Shown: one piece after another, positions 37,997-49,302 of the stretch
Layout of the letters: each line of letters begins with the position of its first letter
How positions within the stretch are numbered: the stretch's first letter is position 1
Origin: Parapristionchus giblindavisi
Taxonomy: Eukaryota; Nematoda; Chromadorea; Rhabditida; Diplogasteridae
Length of the DNA: 64,000 bases
Reading direction: 5' to 3'
NCBI GenBank assembly: GCA_943737045.1
Contig: CALSFV010000236.1
Location: forward strand, 784,001 to 848,000
The notes under the pieces: generated by a model
Database searches by the model: none
What the model was told of the DNA's origin: nothing
The model's input: the letters and a program-made list of their open reading frames with translations, nothing else
Position numbers and translations under genes: made by a program

Positions 37997-39430
37997 CAGT
38001 GTAGGCAACAAGTCTCCGGCCACAATTTTTTTATAACTTTAGATCCAGGAAAGCAGTCAAGCTGATCTTTTCAGTCAATGTACAGAATTTATTGAGGAAT
38101 ACAACCATGATGTGTTGGTAATATTGCATTAGTTCATTATTGCGTAGTGATGACGCAATCGAATTACACTTTTTTGAAAAATTTTATTTCTTTAGTCGAA
38201 AGTCCTGTTCTTGTGAAACATTGTGAGAGTGTAGAACCCCACTATGGCTGCACAGTCAAACAATCCGGAATGGCTCCGACTCAGATTTCAAGCTGTAGCC
38301 GGGTTGCAACTTTGACCCCAAAAATTTATAACTCAGCTTCTAGATGTGCTAACGACCCGTTCAAAGTGCTAAAATGATGTAAAATGATGCGGGTAATGTT
38401 TATCCCTACATTACGGTAGTCATAGCTCGTCATCTGCCCTCAGGGCATAAAATATTTTTTTTGTTGGAATGACCGATTTTGAGACCCTACCGTTCAGAGG
38501 GCAGGTTTTCTAAAATTATGGTTCCTGCGCAAGCAGCTTTGCAATGTATCATATATTTATTTCCCTTATTTTGGTTCAGTTCCGATTTCTTTCAGATCCG
38601 TAGCAAAAGATATTCTGAGGTCTACTCGGTGCGCGCTCTTGTGCTTTTTCTCTCAATGCTTTCATCCCTGGGCCTCTATTCATGAAATCTCTTATTTGCA
38701 AAGCACCAATGCATGTTAGAGATGTTCACAAAAGTTTTTACACTATTGCTGAACTTCGATCTTTGCTCTTTGGATTTTGATCTTTGATCGCTGAAACCGA
38801 GTAGACCTCAGAATAACTTTTGATACGGGTCTGAAAAGAATGGGAACTAAACCCAAATAAGGGAAATAAATATATGATACATTGCAAAGCTGCTTGCGCA
38901 GGAACCATAATTTTAGAAAACCTGCCATCTGAACGGTAGTGTCTCAAAATCGGTCATCCCAACAAAAAAATTATTTTATGCCCTGAGGCAAATGACGAGC
39001 TATGACTACCGTAATGTGGGGATAAACATTACCCGCCACTAGCATCATTTTAGCACTTTGAACGGGTCGTTAGCACATCTAGAAGCTGAGTTATAAATTT
39101 TGGGGGTCAAAGTTGCAACCCTGCTACAGCTTGAAATCGGAGTTGGAGCCATTCCGGATTGTTTGACTGCGCAGCCCTAGCGGGGTTCTTCACTCTCACA
39201 ATGTTTCACAAGAACAGGACTTTCGACTAAAGAAATAAAAATTTTCAAAAAAGTGTAATTCGATTGCGTCATCACTACGCAATAATGAACTAATGTAATA
39301 TCACCAACACATTATGGTTGTATTCCTTAATAAATTCTGTACATTGACTGAAAAGATCAGCATGATTGCTTTCCTGGATCAAAAGTTATAAAAAAATGAA
39401 AAAGTGGCCGGAGACTTGTTGCCTACACTG
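37997..39430. repeat. Fold-back element 5 (1434 bp palindrome)
   Basis: The ends are CAGTGTAGGCAACAAGTCTC and GAGACTTGTTGCCTACACTG, flanked by TA on each side. Arms pair over several hundred bases (38000-38240 with 39190-39430, and 38410-38640 with 38790-39010). Terminal CAGT and TA target sites point to the Tc1/mariner superfamily. The open frames (for example 38147-38377 and 38738-38947) are mirrored arm readings. No transposase is seen. Confidence 0.85.
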
Positions 39431-39580
39431 TATCTCGAATATATCGTTTAGGCATGGATACATAATAAGTAAAAAATTAGTCAAATTAGTTTATTTTTGT
39501 CAACATTCTGACGCAGTAGTTTTGTACTCGCTACGGCTTCGACACCAACTGCTGTATATCGAAAATGAAAGGGAACGTTA

Positions 39581-39844
<264 letters not shown>

Positions 39845-39983
39845 TTTATGCGTTTTCGAGAAAACACGGTACAGAAAAGAACGAATAAATAAGTGGTGTG
39901 TGTGAATGAGACGAACACGTAGAAATTATGGAAACGATTCTTGGTGAACAAAGAACTGTCGAAATAGAATAACTATGGGATAT

Positions 39984-40095
39984 AGGGAGCGTTTCCTCTC
40001 TCAATGGTCTCTACATTTTGCACACTATTTCTCTCTTCTCTGACAACGAGAAAGCATTGCGCGTCGAAGAGACCATAGAGGGAGGTTACGCTCAA
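39984..40095. mobile_element. MITE family 1, copy 6
   Basis: Starts TAGGGAGCGTTTCCTCTCTC and ends GAGGGAGGTTACGCTC, with the family core CTATTTCTCTCTTCTC / AACGAGAAAGC. Confidence 0.75.
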
Positions 40096-40242
40096 ATGTT
40101 GAAATAAAAAATAAAAAGAATCATATTATTTTTATCTGCTCCGTTTCGCCTTGCGGCGTCGATATAATAATAATACATTTTTCTGAGGATATTATAAGAT
40201 TCATAATTAAATGTTTGAAAAATATAATGAAGTCAGGAGGTA

Positions 40243-41513
40243 CAGTCGCGCCGGAAAGTCAGTGCCAACTTTTTGTTTTTGCTATATTTTTTGAACCAAG
40301 CGTGGTATGGGGCCGCTCCCGCGAGTTCTTATGGGAAATTTATCGAGGAATCCGCCCTTGATATTGCCGACTCATGAAAATTTCTCATTATTGCGTAATG
40401 ATGACGAAATCAAAGTCCACTTTTTTGAAAAATCATAACTCCGAGGAAAAATTTTTTCCAGCCTACCGTTCTTCTATAAGTTTGAGATCTACGCGTCGGC
40501 TACCCAGAAAACATTTTTTAGGTTGCTGCGATTTTTTTCAACCGCAGCGGCCTTGCTGCAAAATGGCGGCTGCTAACTCAGATCTCAGCTCCAAGACAAG
40601 CTAGAGACTCGTTCTTGGGATCAAAATGATCCTTATGATTTCCCAAATAATCCCTGAAAGTTTGGTCCTGATCGGGCCACAATTGCCTTTAGTACACCAC
40701 AAAGTCACTTTTTCAGATGACCTCACTTTGAGGGCCTACAATTATGAGAGTGATTTTTCTAAAAATGTGGTTCTTGTGCTAAAATATGCCAAAACCATCC
40801 CAGAAGCCATCCTCACACTTTGGTGAAAGCACCTTGCTTCGCATCTTCACGGCAAACGATAAGCGAGCATGCACTCGTTTCGGAGGCGCACGTACAGGGG
40901 AGGGGAATGGAGGGAGGGGCGCGCGCCTTTCACCAAAGTGTGAGGATGGCTTCTGGGATGGTTTTGGCATATTTTAGCACAAGAACCACATTTTTAGAAA
41001 AATCACTCTCATAATTGTAGGCCCTCAAAGTGAGGTCATCTGAAAAAGTGACTTTGTGGTGTACTAAAGGCAATTGTGGCCCGATCAGGACCAAACTTTC
41101 AGGGATTATTTGGGAAATCATAAGGATCATTTTGATCCCAAGAACGAGTCTCTAGCTTGTCTTGGAGCTGAGATCTGAGTTAGCAGCCGCCATTTTGCAG
41201 CAAGGCCGCTGCGGTTGAAAAAAATCGCAGCAAACTAAAAAATTTTTTCTGGGTAGCCGACGCGTAGATCTCAAACTTATAGAAGAACGGTAGGCTGGAA
41301 AAACTTTTTCCTCGGAGTTATGATTTTTCAAAAAAGTGGACTTTGATTTCGTCATCATTACGCAATAATGAGAAATTTTCATGAGTCGGCAATATCAAGG
41401 CCGGATTCCTCGATAAATTTCCCATTAGAACTCGCGAGAGCGGCCCCATAGCATGCTTGGTTCAAAAAATATAGCAAAAACAAAAAGTTGGCATTGACTT
41501 TCCGGCGCGACTG
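40243..41513. repeat. Fold-back element 6 (1271 bp palindrome) nested in repeat R
   Basis: The ends are CAGTCGCGCCGGAAAGTC and GACTTTCCGGCGCGACTG, with TA on both sides. Arms of about 590 bp are almost identical inverted copies around a spacer of about 100 bp. Uninterrupted copies of the host repeat read AGTCAGGAGGTAAGAAAG at the same point (57180-57197), so TA is the duplicated target. Paired 66- and 76-codon open frames at 40374-40826 and 40930-41382 are the same sequence read from each arm. Class: Tc1/mariner-like MITE or hairpin element. Confidence 0.93.
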
Positions 41514-41889
41514 TAAGAAAGAAGGCTGCGATTACTTGATCGTATACTTATTAGTTACGAATAAGAGACATAAATACATTGGTACGATGGGTACAAACAA
41601 CACCATTGTCAAGATTGTTCCATTTTTGGACAATGCAAAATATACATAGATAGTGGGCTAGGTACTCTACACTGCTCTGACCTCTTCATCACTCTCATCA
41701 AATTTATAAAATCTTTCTGAAAAACATATGGATGACGAAGATTGAATAGTATTGTGCAATGCAGTTATGCTCCAATAAAATTATTCTGTATCATTCATAT
41801 TTCAATATTAGACAGTATGATCTGCTAACGTGGCTTGAGGAAGGGAAGGGCGAATGAAGAATTAATGGCGAGACGAGGACAATCATAAT

Positions 41890-41952
41890 GATAATTTAAG
41901 CATAATTTAATAATTTAATAATTTAATAATTTAATAATTTGATAATTTAATC
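41890..41952. repeat. Short tandem repeat, AATAATTT units
   Basis: About seven head-to-tail copies of a ten-base unit TAATTTAATA. It precedes a segment (41955-42340) that is duplicated at 42915-43280. Confidence 0.75.
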
Positions 41953-42129
41953 ATGTAAAAAGATAATTTGCAGATAAAGAAATGTCTAGATTGCCATTAG
42001 TCGAATTTAAATAGAATGTATGTCTGAAAGAGATTTGACTATGAGAAATTCATGGTTTGAATCTCTCCAATTTATGATCGATCGTCCAATTGTCTTCTGT
42101 TGCCATGTTTTCTCCCACTGTTACCACAT

Positions 42130-42330
42130 AAAAATTTTTATTAGGGTATTGATTCAAATAACTCGTGCTGGCTAGGTGCACTGTACTTTAAACACTGTAA
42201 CCCCCTCTTGCGACGATCATAAGTTCTTTCAAACCATTCTTGTGGAATTTTCGGAGTGTTTACCCTTCATGAGACAAATACGAACTGTTGAGCTCAACTT
42301 CATATTAGAAGACTAGACTCAAGGCAAATT
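42130..42330 (-). pseudogene. Relic paralogue of the 43.0 kb exon
   Basis: On the minus strand this segment aligns with 43007-43249. It keeps the acceptor context (CTCAACAG then TTCGTA) and a reading like PQEWFERTYDRRK to SAPS and FESIP, but lacks an internal stretch of about 85 bases. It is probably a dead tandem copy. Confidence 0.4.
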
Positions 42331-42414
42331 ATCTTACAATTTTAGATAGGTTAACTGGACAACCATAAAAGTTCGCTTACTCCAAGCTCTCTCAAAAAAT
42401 ACACGTTAAAGTAG

Positions 42415-42680
42415 GAGTCCCTCGAATATTTTCGTGAACAAACTGTGAAGACAGAAAGATAGCAAAAGTTATAATACATACCTTACATAGATTATTTTAT
42501 GCTAATTCAGCTTATTGATCGCTAGAATCATGAATGAATCATGCTTGATGTACAGGCAAAGGCGCGAAATTTTGAAAATAGGAAAGTTTGGCAATAGGTT
42601 TCAAACCCGCGAAGTTACGCTAACTAGGCAGCGCGTTACCCACTACGCCAAGGGAATACATGCATGGAATGCTAATCTAT
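42415..42680 (-). mobile_element. tRNA-derived SINE family 2, copy 1
   Basis: On the minus strand it has a tRNA-like head: TGGCGTAGTGGGTAACGCG (A box) and GCGGGTTTGAAACC (B box), separated by an anticodon-like arm. A tail follows that is shared with 49835-50075. The decayed cloverleaf and matching tail identify a SINE and not a tRNA gene. Confidence 0.65.
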
Positions 42681-43006
42681 TGTATACTCATCCCTTGCAT
42701 AATATATATGTTAGGCATTTCCAGGGGGGGGGTGGATGCGTGGAGGGCACGATCTTGAGCTATAAGGATCTGATATGAGCTCCGATCTTCGCTTCGACCG
42801 CCAAACTACAACGAGAACACGAGTAGGGGGTCATCGCGACGTTACGGATAAAGAATGGATGGAGAGATGTGGACAATGCAGCGTTCTCGATGTGCTAATA
42901 ATTTGATCATGTGAAATATAATTTGCAGATAAAGAAATGTCTAGACTGCAAGTGATAAGATTTATATTGAATGGACGTCTGACAAAGAGATTTGAATATG
43001 AGAATT

Positions 43007-43249
43007 TCAAGGTATTGTTTCAATGAACTCGTAGTCATAGGGTTTACTATACTTTGAATACTGTAGCGCTTTCGTGTTAGGATCAAGTGCTTGTTCAAAC
43101 CATTCATTTGGAATGTTCGGAGTTACAGCGAAAGATATTAATGGTGGTTTTTGAAAGTAGGCTGTACTTAGAAATAGTTCAAAGGAAGGACTATTACACC
43201 ACGATCCAGTGTTTCGGCCAGTATTTAACATTTGTGAGCCAAGCAAGAA
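43007..43249 (-). CDS. Terminal exon of an unrecognised gene
   Basis: The minus-strand frame follows an acceptor (TTTAACAG) and ends at a stop. It reads FLLGSQMLNTGRN, then KPPLISFAVTPNIPNEWFEQ and YSKYSKPYDYEFIETIP. The paralogous relic at 42130-42330 preserves the pattern P.IP.EWFE and KYS.P, which suggests past protein-level selection. I do not recognise the family, and upstream exons (beyond 43250) were not identified. Confidence 0.35.
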   Translation of the reverse strand, partial: FLLGSQMLNTGRNTGSWCNSPSFELFLSTAYFQKPPLISFAVTPNIPNEWFEQALDPNTKALQYSKYSKPYDYEFIETIP

Positions 43250-43619
43250 CTGTTAAACTCTATTTCATATTAGAGCATCGGACTCTTATGTGGTCGAACA
43301 CTTCGTTAATTGAATTCCCGCAAAATTGGAAAACAGAGTGGTGCAAATATGTTATTACCACTACTCTCGGTCACTCCTCTTGAATAACGCCACTCACACA
43401 TTAGCGCTTGCAAGCTTATTTTCCCGCCAAAATTATACTCAAGCGTTGGCAAGTGCAGAATACCCTGCAATACTCTCGTTTGGAAGAAAATTGATTGTGA
43501 TTGGTTTTGTTTTATCATTTGACTGTAAATTTTTACGTCAGGCTCAGCTAACAATAAATTCGAGGTCAAAAGAAAGTGAAAGTACCTTGAATATATCTGA
43601 ATCGAGAAGAAACGATATT

Positions 43620-44780
43620 TAAAGACACTGACAGAATAAATAAATAAATAAATACAGCAAGATCATAAACACGAGCTTCCACAATCGCTATTAGCAATAG
43701 TATTCATTGCAGTTTTTCAGTTTCACATTCTATTCAATGAAATAATCACTTTTTGAAAGATTGGTATTTTTTTCTTCTTCTTTGGCCTACAGCCTCAAAC
43801 TTTCTTTTATAATATAGCTGAAGTAAAGAGGAAAACAATTATATTTTTTTCTATTGGAGCGAATATGTTATTCAATATTGACAGCACAATAATTCGAGGA
43901 GATCGGACGGATCAAGGGGATCCCCCGGGGATCACATCCGGGTACTCAACCCCAAACCCCCGGATCACCTGCACGAAGGGAGATTGTGCGGGGCTGTATT
44001 CTCGAAGGAGATGATAATGATAGGCATAGAATGAAAAAGGAAATAATAGAAATGGATTAAGCAGCCTTCCCTTAATCGTGCGTTGGCTAGTACATCATGC
44101 GAAAGTAGATTTGAACCACCGGGAACTGATACTTGTACACAATAGACAAGATTCCGCACAGCCCTGGTGTGTAATCCATTAATGGAGCGCACATAGATAT
44201 TGACTGAGACCTGATCTCAGAAACACGGGTGCCGTTCAGCGGTCATAAATGGGAAACAAGTGTGAAATATATTAGTGAAAAGCTGAGAATTTTCTCTTTC
44301 TGGTGATATATAAATAAATATATGTGATCGCTGGAGAAATTGCGTTAAATTAAGATTTAGATGACAGCCAGTATTAGTGTGTCTGAATAGCAGCCCTATC
44401 ACTTCCTTATCACTTCATTTTATCTGCTAATTTACATATCATCTTTTTCGCAAAGACCTGTAGGTTCCAAATATGCAAGTATTGAAAACTTTTGACTTGT
44501 AGTTTAAGAGAAAAATTGAGGAAACAAGCGAAAATGTGTGTGTAAATTTGTTCTGCAGGTGGTTTTTCGCCGAACTGCTTTTCGATTCAGAAATTATGAA
44601 TGTTCAATTTATATTCATGTTCTAGCCAAAATCTTCAGCTTTCAATCGATATAAAAATTTTTAAAATTGGTTAAGAACTGGATAAGTTACAAGTAGTTTT
44701 GCAAAACACACTTCTCCACTATTGCCAGTCTGAGGGTCTCCTCCAGTGCACGCTATGTGGTGTTAGTGCCCGATCGTTCA
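43620..44780. other. Intergenic, possible tRNA-like relic
   Basis: No coding gene seen. On the minus strand 44190-44060 has GGTGGTTCAAATCTAC, a B-box-like word, in a segment without a foldable acceptor stem; possibly an old SINE. The open frames at 43965-44192 and 44217-44402 lack features. Confidence 0.35.
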
Positions 44781-44787
44781 GGCCGAA

Positions 44788-44794
44788 TATATAA
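44788..44794 (+). promoter_or_regulatory. TATA box of histone H1 gene
   Basis: GAATATATAAGCGAGAG lies 76-82 bp before the start codon. Confidence 0.7.
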
Positions 44795-44869
44795 GCGAGA
44801 GAGTGTGGGGTAGGTCACAGTCTCACTCTCTAACGAGCAAGCAACCTTCTCTTCTTCAATCTACATACA

Positions 44870-45905
44870 ATGTCTGACGCTCCCGTAGCCGCTACCCCAA
44901 CCAAGGCAGCTCCCGCCAAGAAAGCCACTAAGGTACATTTGACTCTTTCCTTAGTTTTTTTGTTCTCAAAACCGATCTCATTTTCACCTTTAATATCTTC
45001 AAAGCGGCATTTTCAATATAATATTATTTTGGAGTGAAATAAATCATTTTTCCCTGCAGGCCAAGGCTCCCAAGGCGAAAGTGGCAGCATCCCACCCTAC
45101 CTATGCTGCAATGATCAAGGCCGCAATCAAGTCTGACAAGGACAAAAAGGGAACTTCCTCTCAAGCTATCAGGAAGTACATCACTACCAACTACAAGCTA
45201 GGAGGAAACGACATTCAGGTTGGTATACAATTCTTTGTTTTCTTTAAATTTTATTTCTTATAAAATTGCCCTTTGATTCTTATTTTGTGTTGTGCAAACT
45301 ACTGCTTTTTGTAGGCAATATTCTTTTAAAATTTAAAATGAGAATGTATTTATGTTATTTATTTATTTTTATTTATTTATCCATCAGTTAAAACAATAAG
45401 TTCTTTATAGATCAATGCCCATCTTCGTCAAGCTCTCAAGCGTGGAGTCGCCGCTGGAGTGCTCACTCAGCCAAAGGGAACCGGAGCTACCGGAAGATTC
45501 CGTCTTTCAGAGTCTGCTAAGGCTAAGGCTGTCACTTCCAAGGTAAATTAATACAACTCAGACAAAAAAACATAGCAGAGAATAGTATTTTGTCGAAAAT
45601 TAGTTGTTATTTTCGGAAGATGATATAATTTCCTTTCAATTACAGTAACATATTCTTGTTTTCAGGTCGTCAAGCCCAAGACCAAGAAGGTCGTGAAGAA
45701 GGCCGCCACCGGTGAGAAGAAGCCGAAGAGCCCCAAGAAGAAGACCGTAAAGAAGACTGCTACCAAGAAGACCACAACCAAATCTCCCGCCAAGCCTAAG
45801 AAGGCCGCAGCCCCCAAGAAGACCAAGTCTGCCGCCAAGCCCAAATCCCCCAAGAAGAAGGCCGCACCCAAGCCCAAGGTTGCCAAAAAGGCTACCAAGG
45901 CCTAA
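44870..45905 (+). CDS. Linker histone H1
   Basis: Four exons give 197 residues: 44870-44932, 45060-45218, 45411-45542, 45666-45905, all phase 0 junctions. An N-terminal tail (MSDAPVAATPTKAAPAKKAT) precedes the winged-helix globular domain. That domain runs from SHPTYAAMIKAAIKSDKDKK through SSQAIRKYITTNYKLG to KRGVAAGVLTQPKGTGATGR. The C-terminal tail of about 85 residues is rich in Lys, Ala and Pro with SPKKK motifs. It binds the nucleosome dyad and linker DNA to compact chromatin. Unlike replication-dependent histones it has introns and a normal polyadenylation signal, so it is likely a replication-independent H1 variant like those of other nematodes. The frames on the opposite strand at 45636-45941 are shadows. 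Confidence 0.96.
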
Positions 45906-46140
45906 ATTTTCGATCTCAACTAATTTTTGACATGTTTCCAAAACCGAATCGCAATCAATATTTGTACATAATCCGATCTCATCATTCCCCTAACAGCGAC
46001 GACTCTTCTTGATCTTATGAATTAGTTAATTGTTTGCTAATTAGATAATTTGTAGTTCAAAAAAGACAGTGAAGTGTCGTCGGTATTCCCGATCGTTTAC
46101 GTGGTAATAAGATTGTATTTTTCCAAGAACTTCCTCTTGT

Positions 46141-46146
46141 AATAAA
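46141..46146 (+). terminator. Polyadenylation signal of H1 gene
   Basis: AATAAA lies about 235 bases after the stop. I see no histone 3' stem-loop between the stop and this signal. Confidence 0.65.
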
Positions 46147-46358
46147 TGCATTAATAACTAACACTGTCTCTGTTCTTCGCACTTTACGTTCAGATATTAT
46201 TTTGTTGAGGCCAAAATAGAAGAAAAAAATAATATTTTTGAGGGTTTAAAAAGGCAAAACTGTCCGAAGCTTATGGAGGAATGGGGATTGATCCTCACTC
46301 TTTGTATCATGTTATCCAAAAAAAGTTGCTAATTTATTATTATATGAATAATGGTGTA

Positions 46359-46640
46359 TTGACCGTATAAAATACACTTGTTTATTTGGTACGAGAGTAG
46401 CCAATCACTCCCACAAGAGACTTTCTTGTTTTGCATGGTTCAGAAACTATGCCGATCTCTTCTATATATAATATAGCGCGCGGCGAAGGTCAGCCGGGTT
46501 AGAGAGAGGCAGCGGAGAGACAATCGAGAGGCGGGGCGAGATGTAGAAGGCTACGTCTCGCTCGCCTCTCGATTGTGACTTCCGTTCGTTAGCACCATTT
46601 GTCATTTTCTTATGCAAGTACATTTTATACGCACAATATT
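46359..46640. mobile_element. MITE family 3, full copy
   Basis: Starts TTGACCGTATAAAATACACTT and ends CATTTTATACGCACAATAT. It is nearly identical to 5205-5482, including the internal TATAATATAGCGCGCGGCG word. Confidence 0.8.
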
Positions 46641-46799
46641 TGAGCATATTTTTCGCTGTTAACGTGTTAGATTTTACCAAGTAGCAGGAGTAACGAAGCA
46701 TGACGAATCCTGAATTTAATTTTATTTTCGTAATTTTTTATTAGAACATGCGAGTGCATAGCTCATTGCCAGTACACCGCTTGTACACCTCTCACTTGT

Positions 46800-47073
46800 T
46801 ATAGTCCGTATAAAATGTACTTGCCTTGCAGAGGGGGTGGGAAAGTCGTATATTCCCCAGTTTGACTTTCCGTTGATTATCCCATCCTGGGACATCCTGG
46901 TTCAGGGATTCGGAGGGCGAAACTATTATTACCCCATTAATATCTGGTCCAATTCGGCCCTGCCTTCGCCCCATTTTGGGGCGATCTGGGCTTCTGCAGT
47001 AGTGCCGAAACACATTGTGGCTGTGGCTGGCTACTCTCGTACCAAAAAAAAGTATATTTTATACGGTCAATAG
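46800..47073. mobile_element. MITE family 3, variant copy
   Basis: It begins AGTCCGTATAAAATGTACTTG and ends TATTTTATACGGTCAAT. Its ends match family 3 but the interior is different, so it is a separate subfamily sharing termini. The 73-78 codon frames here are not genes. Confidence 0.65.
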
Positions 47074-47285
47074 CAATATTTGACCTTTTTCCTAATTTTT
47101 GGCAGACACTTCCAGATATTGATTGCGAGAGAGAAACATAATGTAAAAGGGGAAAGATCTGAGTTCAGACTACCAATGCTGTTTCAGATCACCATATCAG
47201 TTTACACTGATGCCTGTGATAAGAAAAGTTGTTTTACATCACAAATTAAGTTGTTTTATTTGAATGCGAAAAAGCAAAAAATATC

Positions 47286-47357
47286 TGGAGGCATGGGGAA
47301 TTGAACCCCAGCCCTCTCGCATGCTAAGCGAGCGCTCTACCACTGAGCTATGCCCCC
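47286..47357 (-). tRNA. tRNA-Ala (anticodon AGC)
   Basis: A 72-nt minus-strand cloverleaf: acceptor GGGGGCA pairing UGCCUCC, D arm GCUCAGUGGUAGAGC, anticodon stem CUCGC/GCGAG with loop UUAGCAU (anticodon AGC), and T arm UGGGG/CCCCA with loop UUCAAUU. The A and B boxes are intact. Confidence 0.93.
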
Positions 47358-47502
47358 GATTGGTATGAGAGATCCAGGATGTTTTAATGAAAGATGAAAC
47401 TCAAGAAAACTGTTTATTCACTCCGACTAGATTGGTTATTTACGCTCATTAAAGATGGATGTTTATGCAAATCCATCAACATAAAACTCGAATGGACTAT
47501 AT

Positions 47503-48350
47503 ATGAGGCCGCTTGCGTAAGAATCAACTAAAATGAGTAAATTCTGGCGCAGTCAAAATATCAAATTTAGGTTATAGGGGTTCTCAAGGGTGCTCTAATT
47601 CGTTTTTCATCAAAACGTTTCTGAAATTTTCAAAATTTGAATTTCTGTCAAAGGCAAATGTGTTTTTGCGAGATACATAGATCGGACCGGAATAGTTTCA
47701 GGATCCCGTAGAAAAAATTTCAGCCATTTTGCAGAAGATGTTTTCGAGACAATCAACTTTAGGTGTAGCCATTTTGCCGCTGGGATGGATGCAAGAGGCG
47801 AGAGAGTGTGGTGGTGTGAGAGAGCAAAGAGGCAGGTGAGGCGACCAGCCTGGGAAGGAAGAGGGTAGATGGAAGACAATTCCTTTCTGCTCTATCACAC
47901 CACCACACTCTGTCGTCTCTTGTTTCCATTCCAGCGGCAAAATGGCTACACCTAACGTTGATTTTCTCGAAAGCATCTTCTGCGAATTCCCTGAAATTTT
48001 TTCTACGGGATCCTGAAACCATTCCGGTTTGATCTATGTATCTCGCAAAAAAACACATTTGCCTTTGACATAAATTCAAATTTTGAAAATTTCAGAAACT
48101 TTTTCATGAAAAACGAATTAGACAGGCGTGATCGCCATTAAATTCTGCCACGGAGGTTATAGTCTGCAAATTTTAGCATCATCGTGCGACGAGAAATAAC
48201 TAAAAACGCGATTTCAACGCGACGTTGTCTGGCCTCAACGGTGGCTCTAGGTGCAAAATGAACATGACCATCGTCTTCAGCACCCTTCCTATCCCCTAAT
48301 TTTTTTTTGACTGTGCCGGCACTTAGTCGAGTCTTACGCAAACGGCCTGA
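47503..48350. repeat. Fold-back element 7 (about 850 bp)
   Basis: The ends are GAGGCCGCTTGCGTAAGA and TCTTACGCAAACGGCCTG. Long inner arms (47580-47760 and 47930-48120) are inverted, near-identical copies, including AATTTTGAAAATTTCAGAAAC. All open frames of 67-106 codons in this range are arm readings. Confidence 0.85.
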
Positions 48351-48369
48351 TATATCTTATATGGTTTAT

Positions 48370-48585
48370 TGTCCGCATAAAATGTACTTGCATAATTGCA
48401 TTGCTACTGCTGCTAAACAGAGGAAGAACTATCGATTAACTCCCCACTCTTTCCTCCTTTCCTTCCTCGCTCTCTCTGATCTACCTACTCTCTCACCGGT
48501 GATCTCTCTCTAAGCATAGAAATTCATTGTGGCTGTGGCTGGCTACTCTCGTACCAAATAAACAAGTGTATTTTATACGGTCAAT
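48370..48585. mobile_element. MITE family 3, second variant
   Basis: Termini GTCCGCATAAAATGTACTTGC and GTATTTTATACGGTCAATAT, sharing GGCTGGCTACTCTCGTACCAA with the other members. The interior is shortened and diverged. Confidence 0.65.
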
Positions 48586-48786
48586 ATTATTATGTGAGTA
48601 CGTAAACTTTCTCGATAAATATCGAAAACGAATTGAGTCTGCACTTTCTCATTCGTTTTGAATATTGAACAAAGCCACTCTGCAAAAAAAGGTCTAGAGC
48701 ACAACTTCAACATAAAGAAATTGATTTTCTATTGTTATAATTGAATTATCATATTCATATAAATGATATAAATAGAGAGTAAATTG

Positions 48787-49246
48787 ATGTGCATTCATTA
48801 TCCACCCAAGCGCTTTGCCAGTGCGGTCTTCTTCTTTCCATTAATCGTAAGTTTACTTTTTGAATTAAGATATCCAAAGATAACTTTCCGTAGCCAATGC
48901 TTAGAGTTTAATATTTTCAAACTATTTTATCTTTCAATTAACAGATGCAGTCCATTCATTTTTATATCTATATGTTTCTTCTATTAATTATTCTGACGCC
49001 TGATTTTAAGGATGAGAATGGTGTATATCACCATTTTGCGGTAAGGTATTTTTAATAATAATAATAAATATTTATCGCATCTTTCAATTTAATGAAAGAG
49101 TTTAAAAAATCATTGAACAGTACTAATTTTGACTAGCCAAAATGATAGAAATCTAAATCAGTAAACAACAGTTAGTGTGAATAATGATCCAATACTTTCA
49201 GAACCGCAAGAACCGCCTGCTTAACATTCTTAATCGTTTTGGATAA
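48787..49246 (+). CDS. Small secreted peptide precursor ending in RFG (candidate RFamide)
   Basis: Three phase-0 exons (48787-48846, 48945-49040, 49202-49243 plus stop at 49244-49246) give 66 residues. If translation starts at the second Met (first codon of exon 2) it is 46 residues beginning with a strong signal peptide (YIYMFLLLIILTP). The C-terminus reads HFANRKNRLLNILNRFG before the stop. A terminal Gly after Arg-Phe is the classical amidation donor of FMRFamide-like neuropeptides, and the basic pair RK offers a processing site. Cleavage and amidation would yield NRLLNILNRF-amide. TATA-like TATAAATAG lies just upstream and AATAAA at 49297-49302 follows. The RFG alone could be coincidence in so short a product; there is only one peptide copy. 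Function is inferred, not shown. Confidence 0.5.
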
Positions 49247-49296
49247 TAATCGGTTACGATACGATTGCTGTCGAATATTGAACCCCACCTTATACC

Positions 49297-49302
49297 AATA
49301 AA
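49297..49302 (+). terminator. Polyadenylation signal of the small peptide gene
   Basis: AATAAA lies 51 bases after the stop codon, as expected for a nematode mRNA end. Confidence 0.6.

Noticed and set aside
40374..41382. Paired 66- and 76-codon open frames
   Set aside because: The frames are mirror readings of the two arms of fold-back element 6, with no recognisable domain.
44060..44190. tRNA-like stretch with GGTGGTTCAAATC
   Set aside because: A B-box-like word is present but I could not fold an acceptor or D arm; at most an old SINE relic.
45636..45941. Gly/Leu-rich 101-codon minus-strand frame
   Set aside because: Exact shadow of the Lys/Ala-rich tail exon of histone H1.
47610..48341. 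Overlapping minus-strand frames up to 106 codons
   Set aside because: Arms of fold-back element 7 read through; symmetrical and without coding features.
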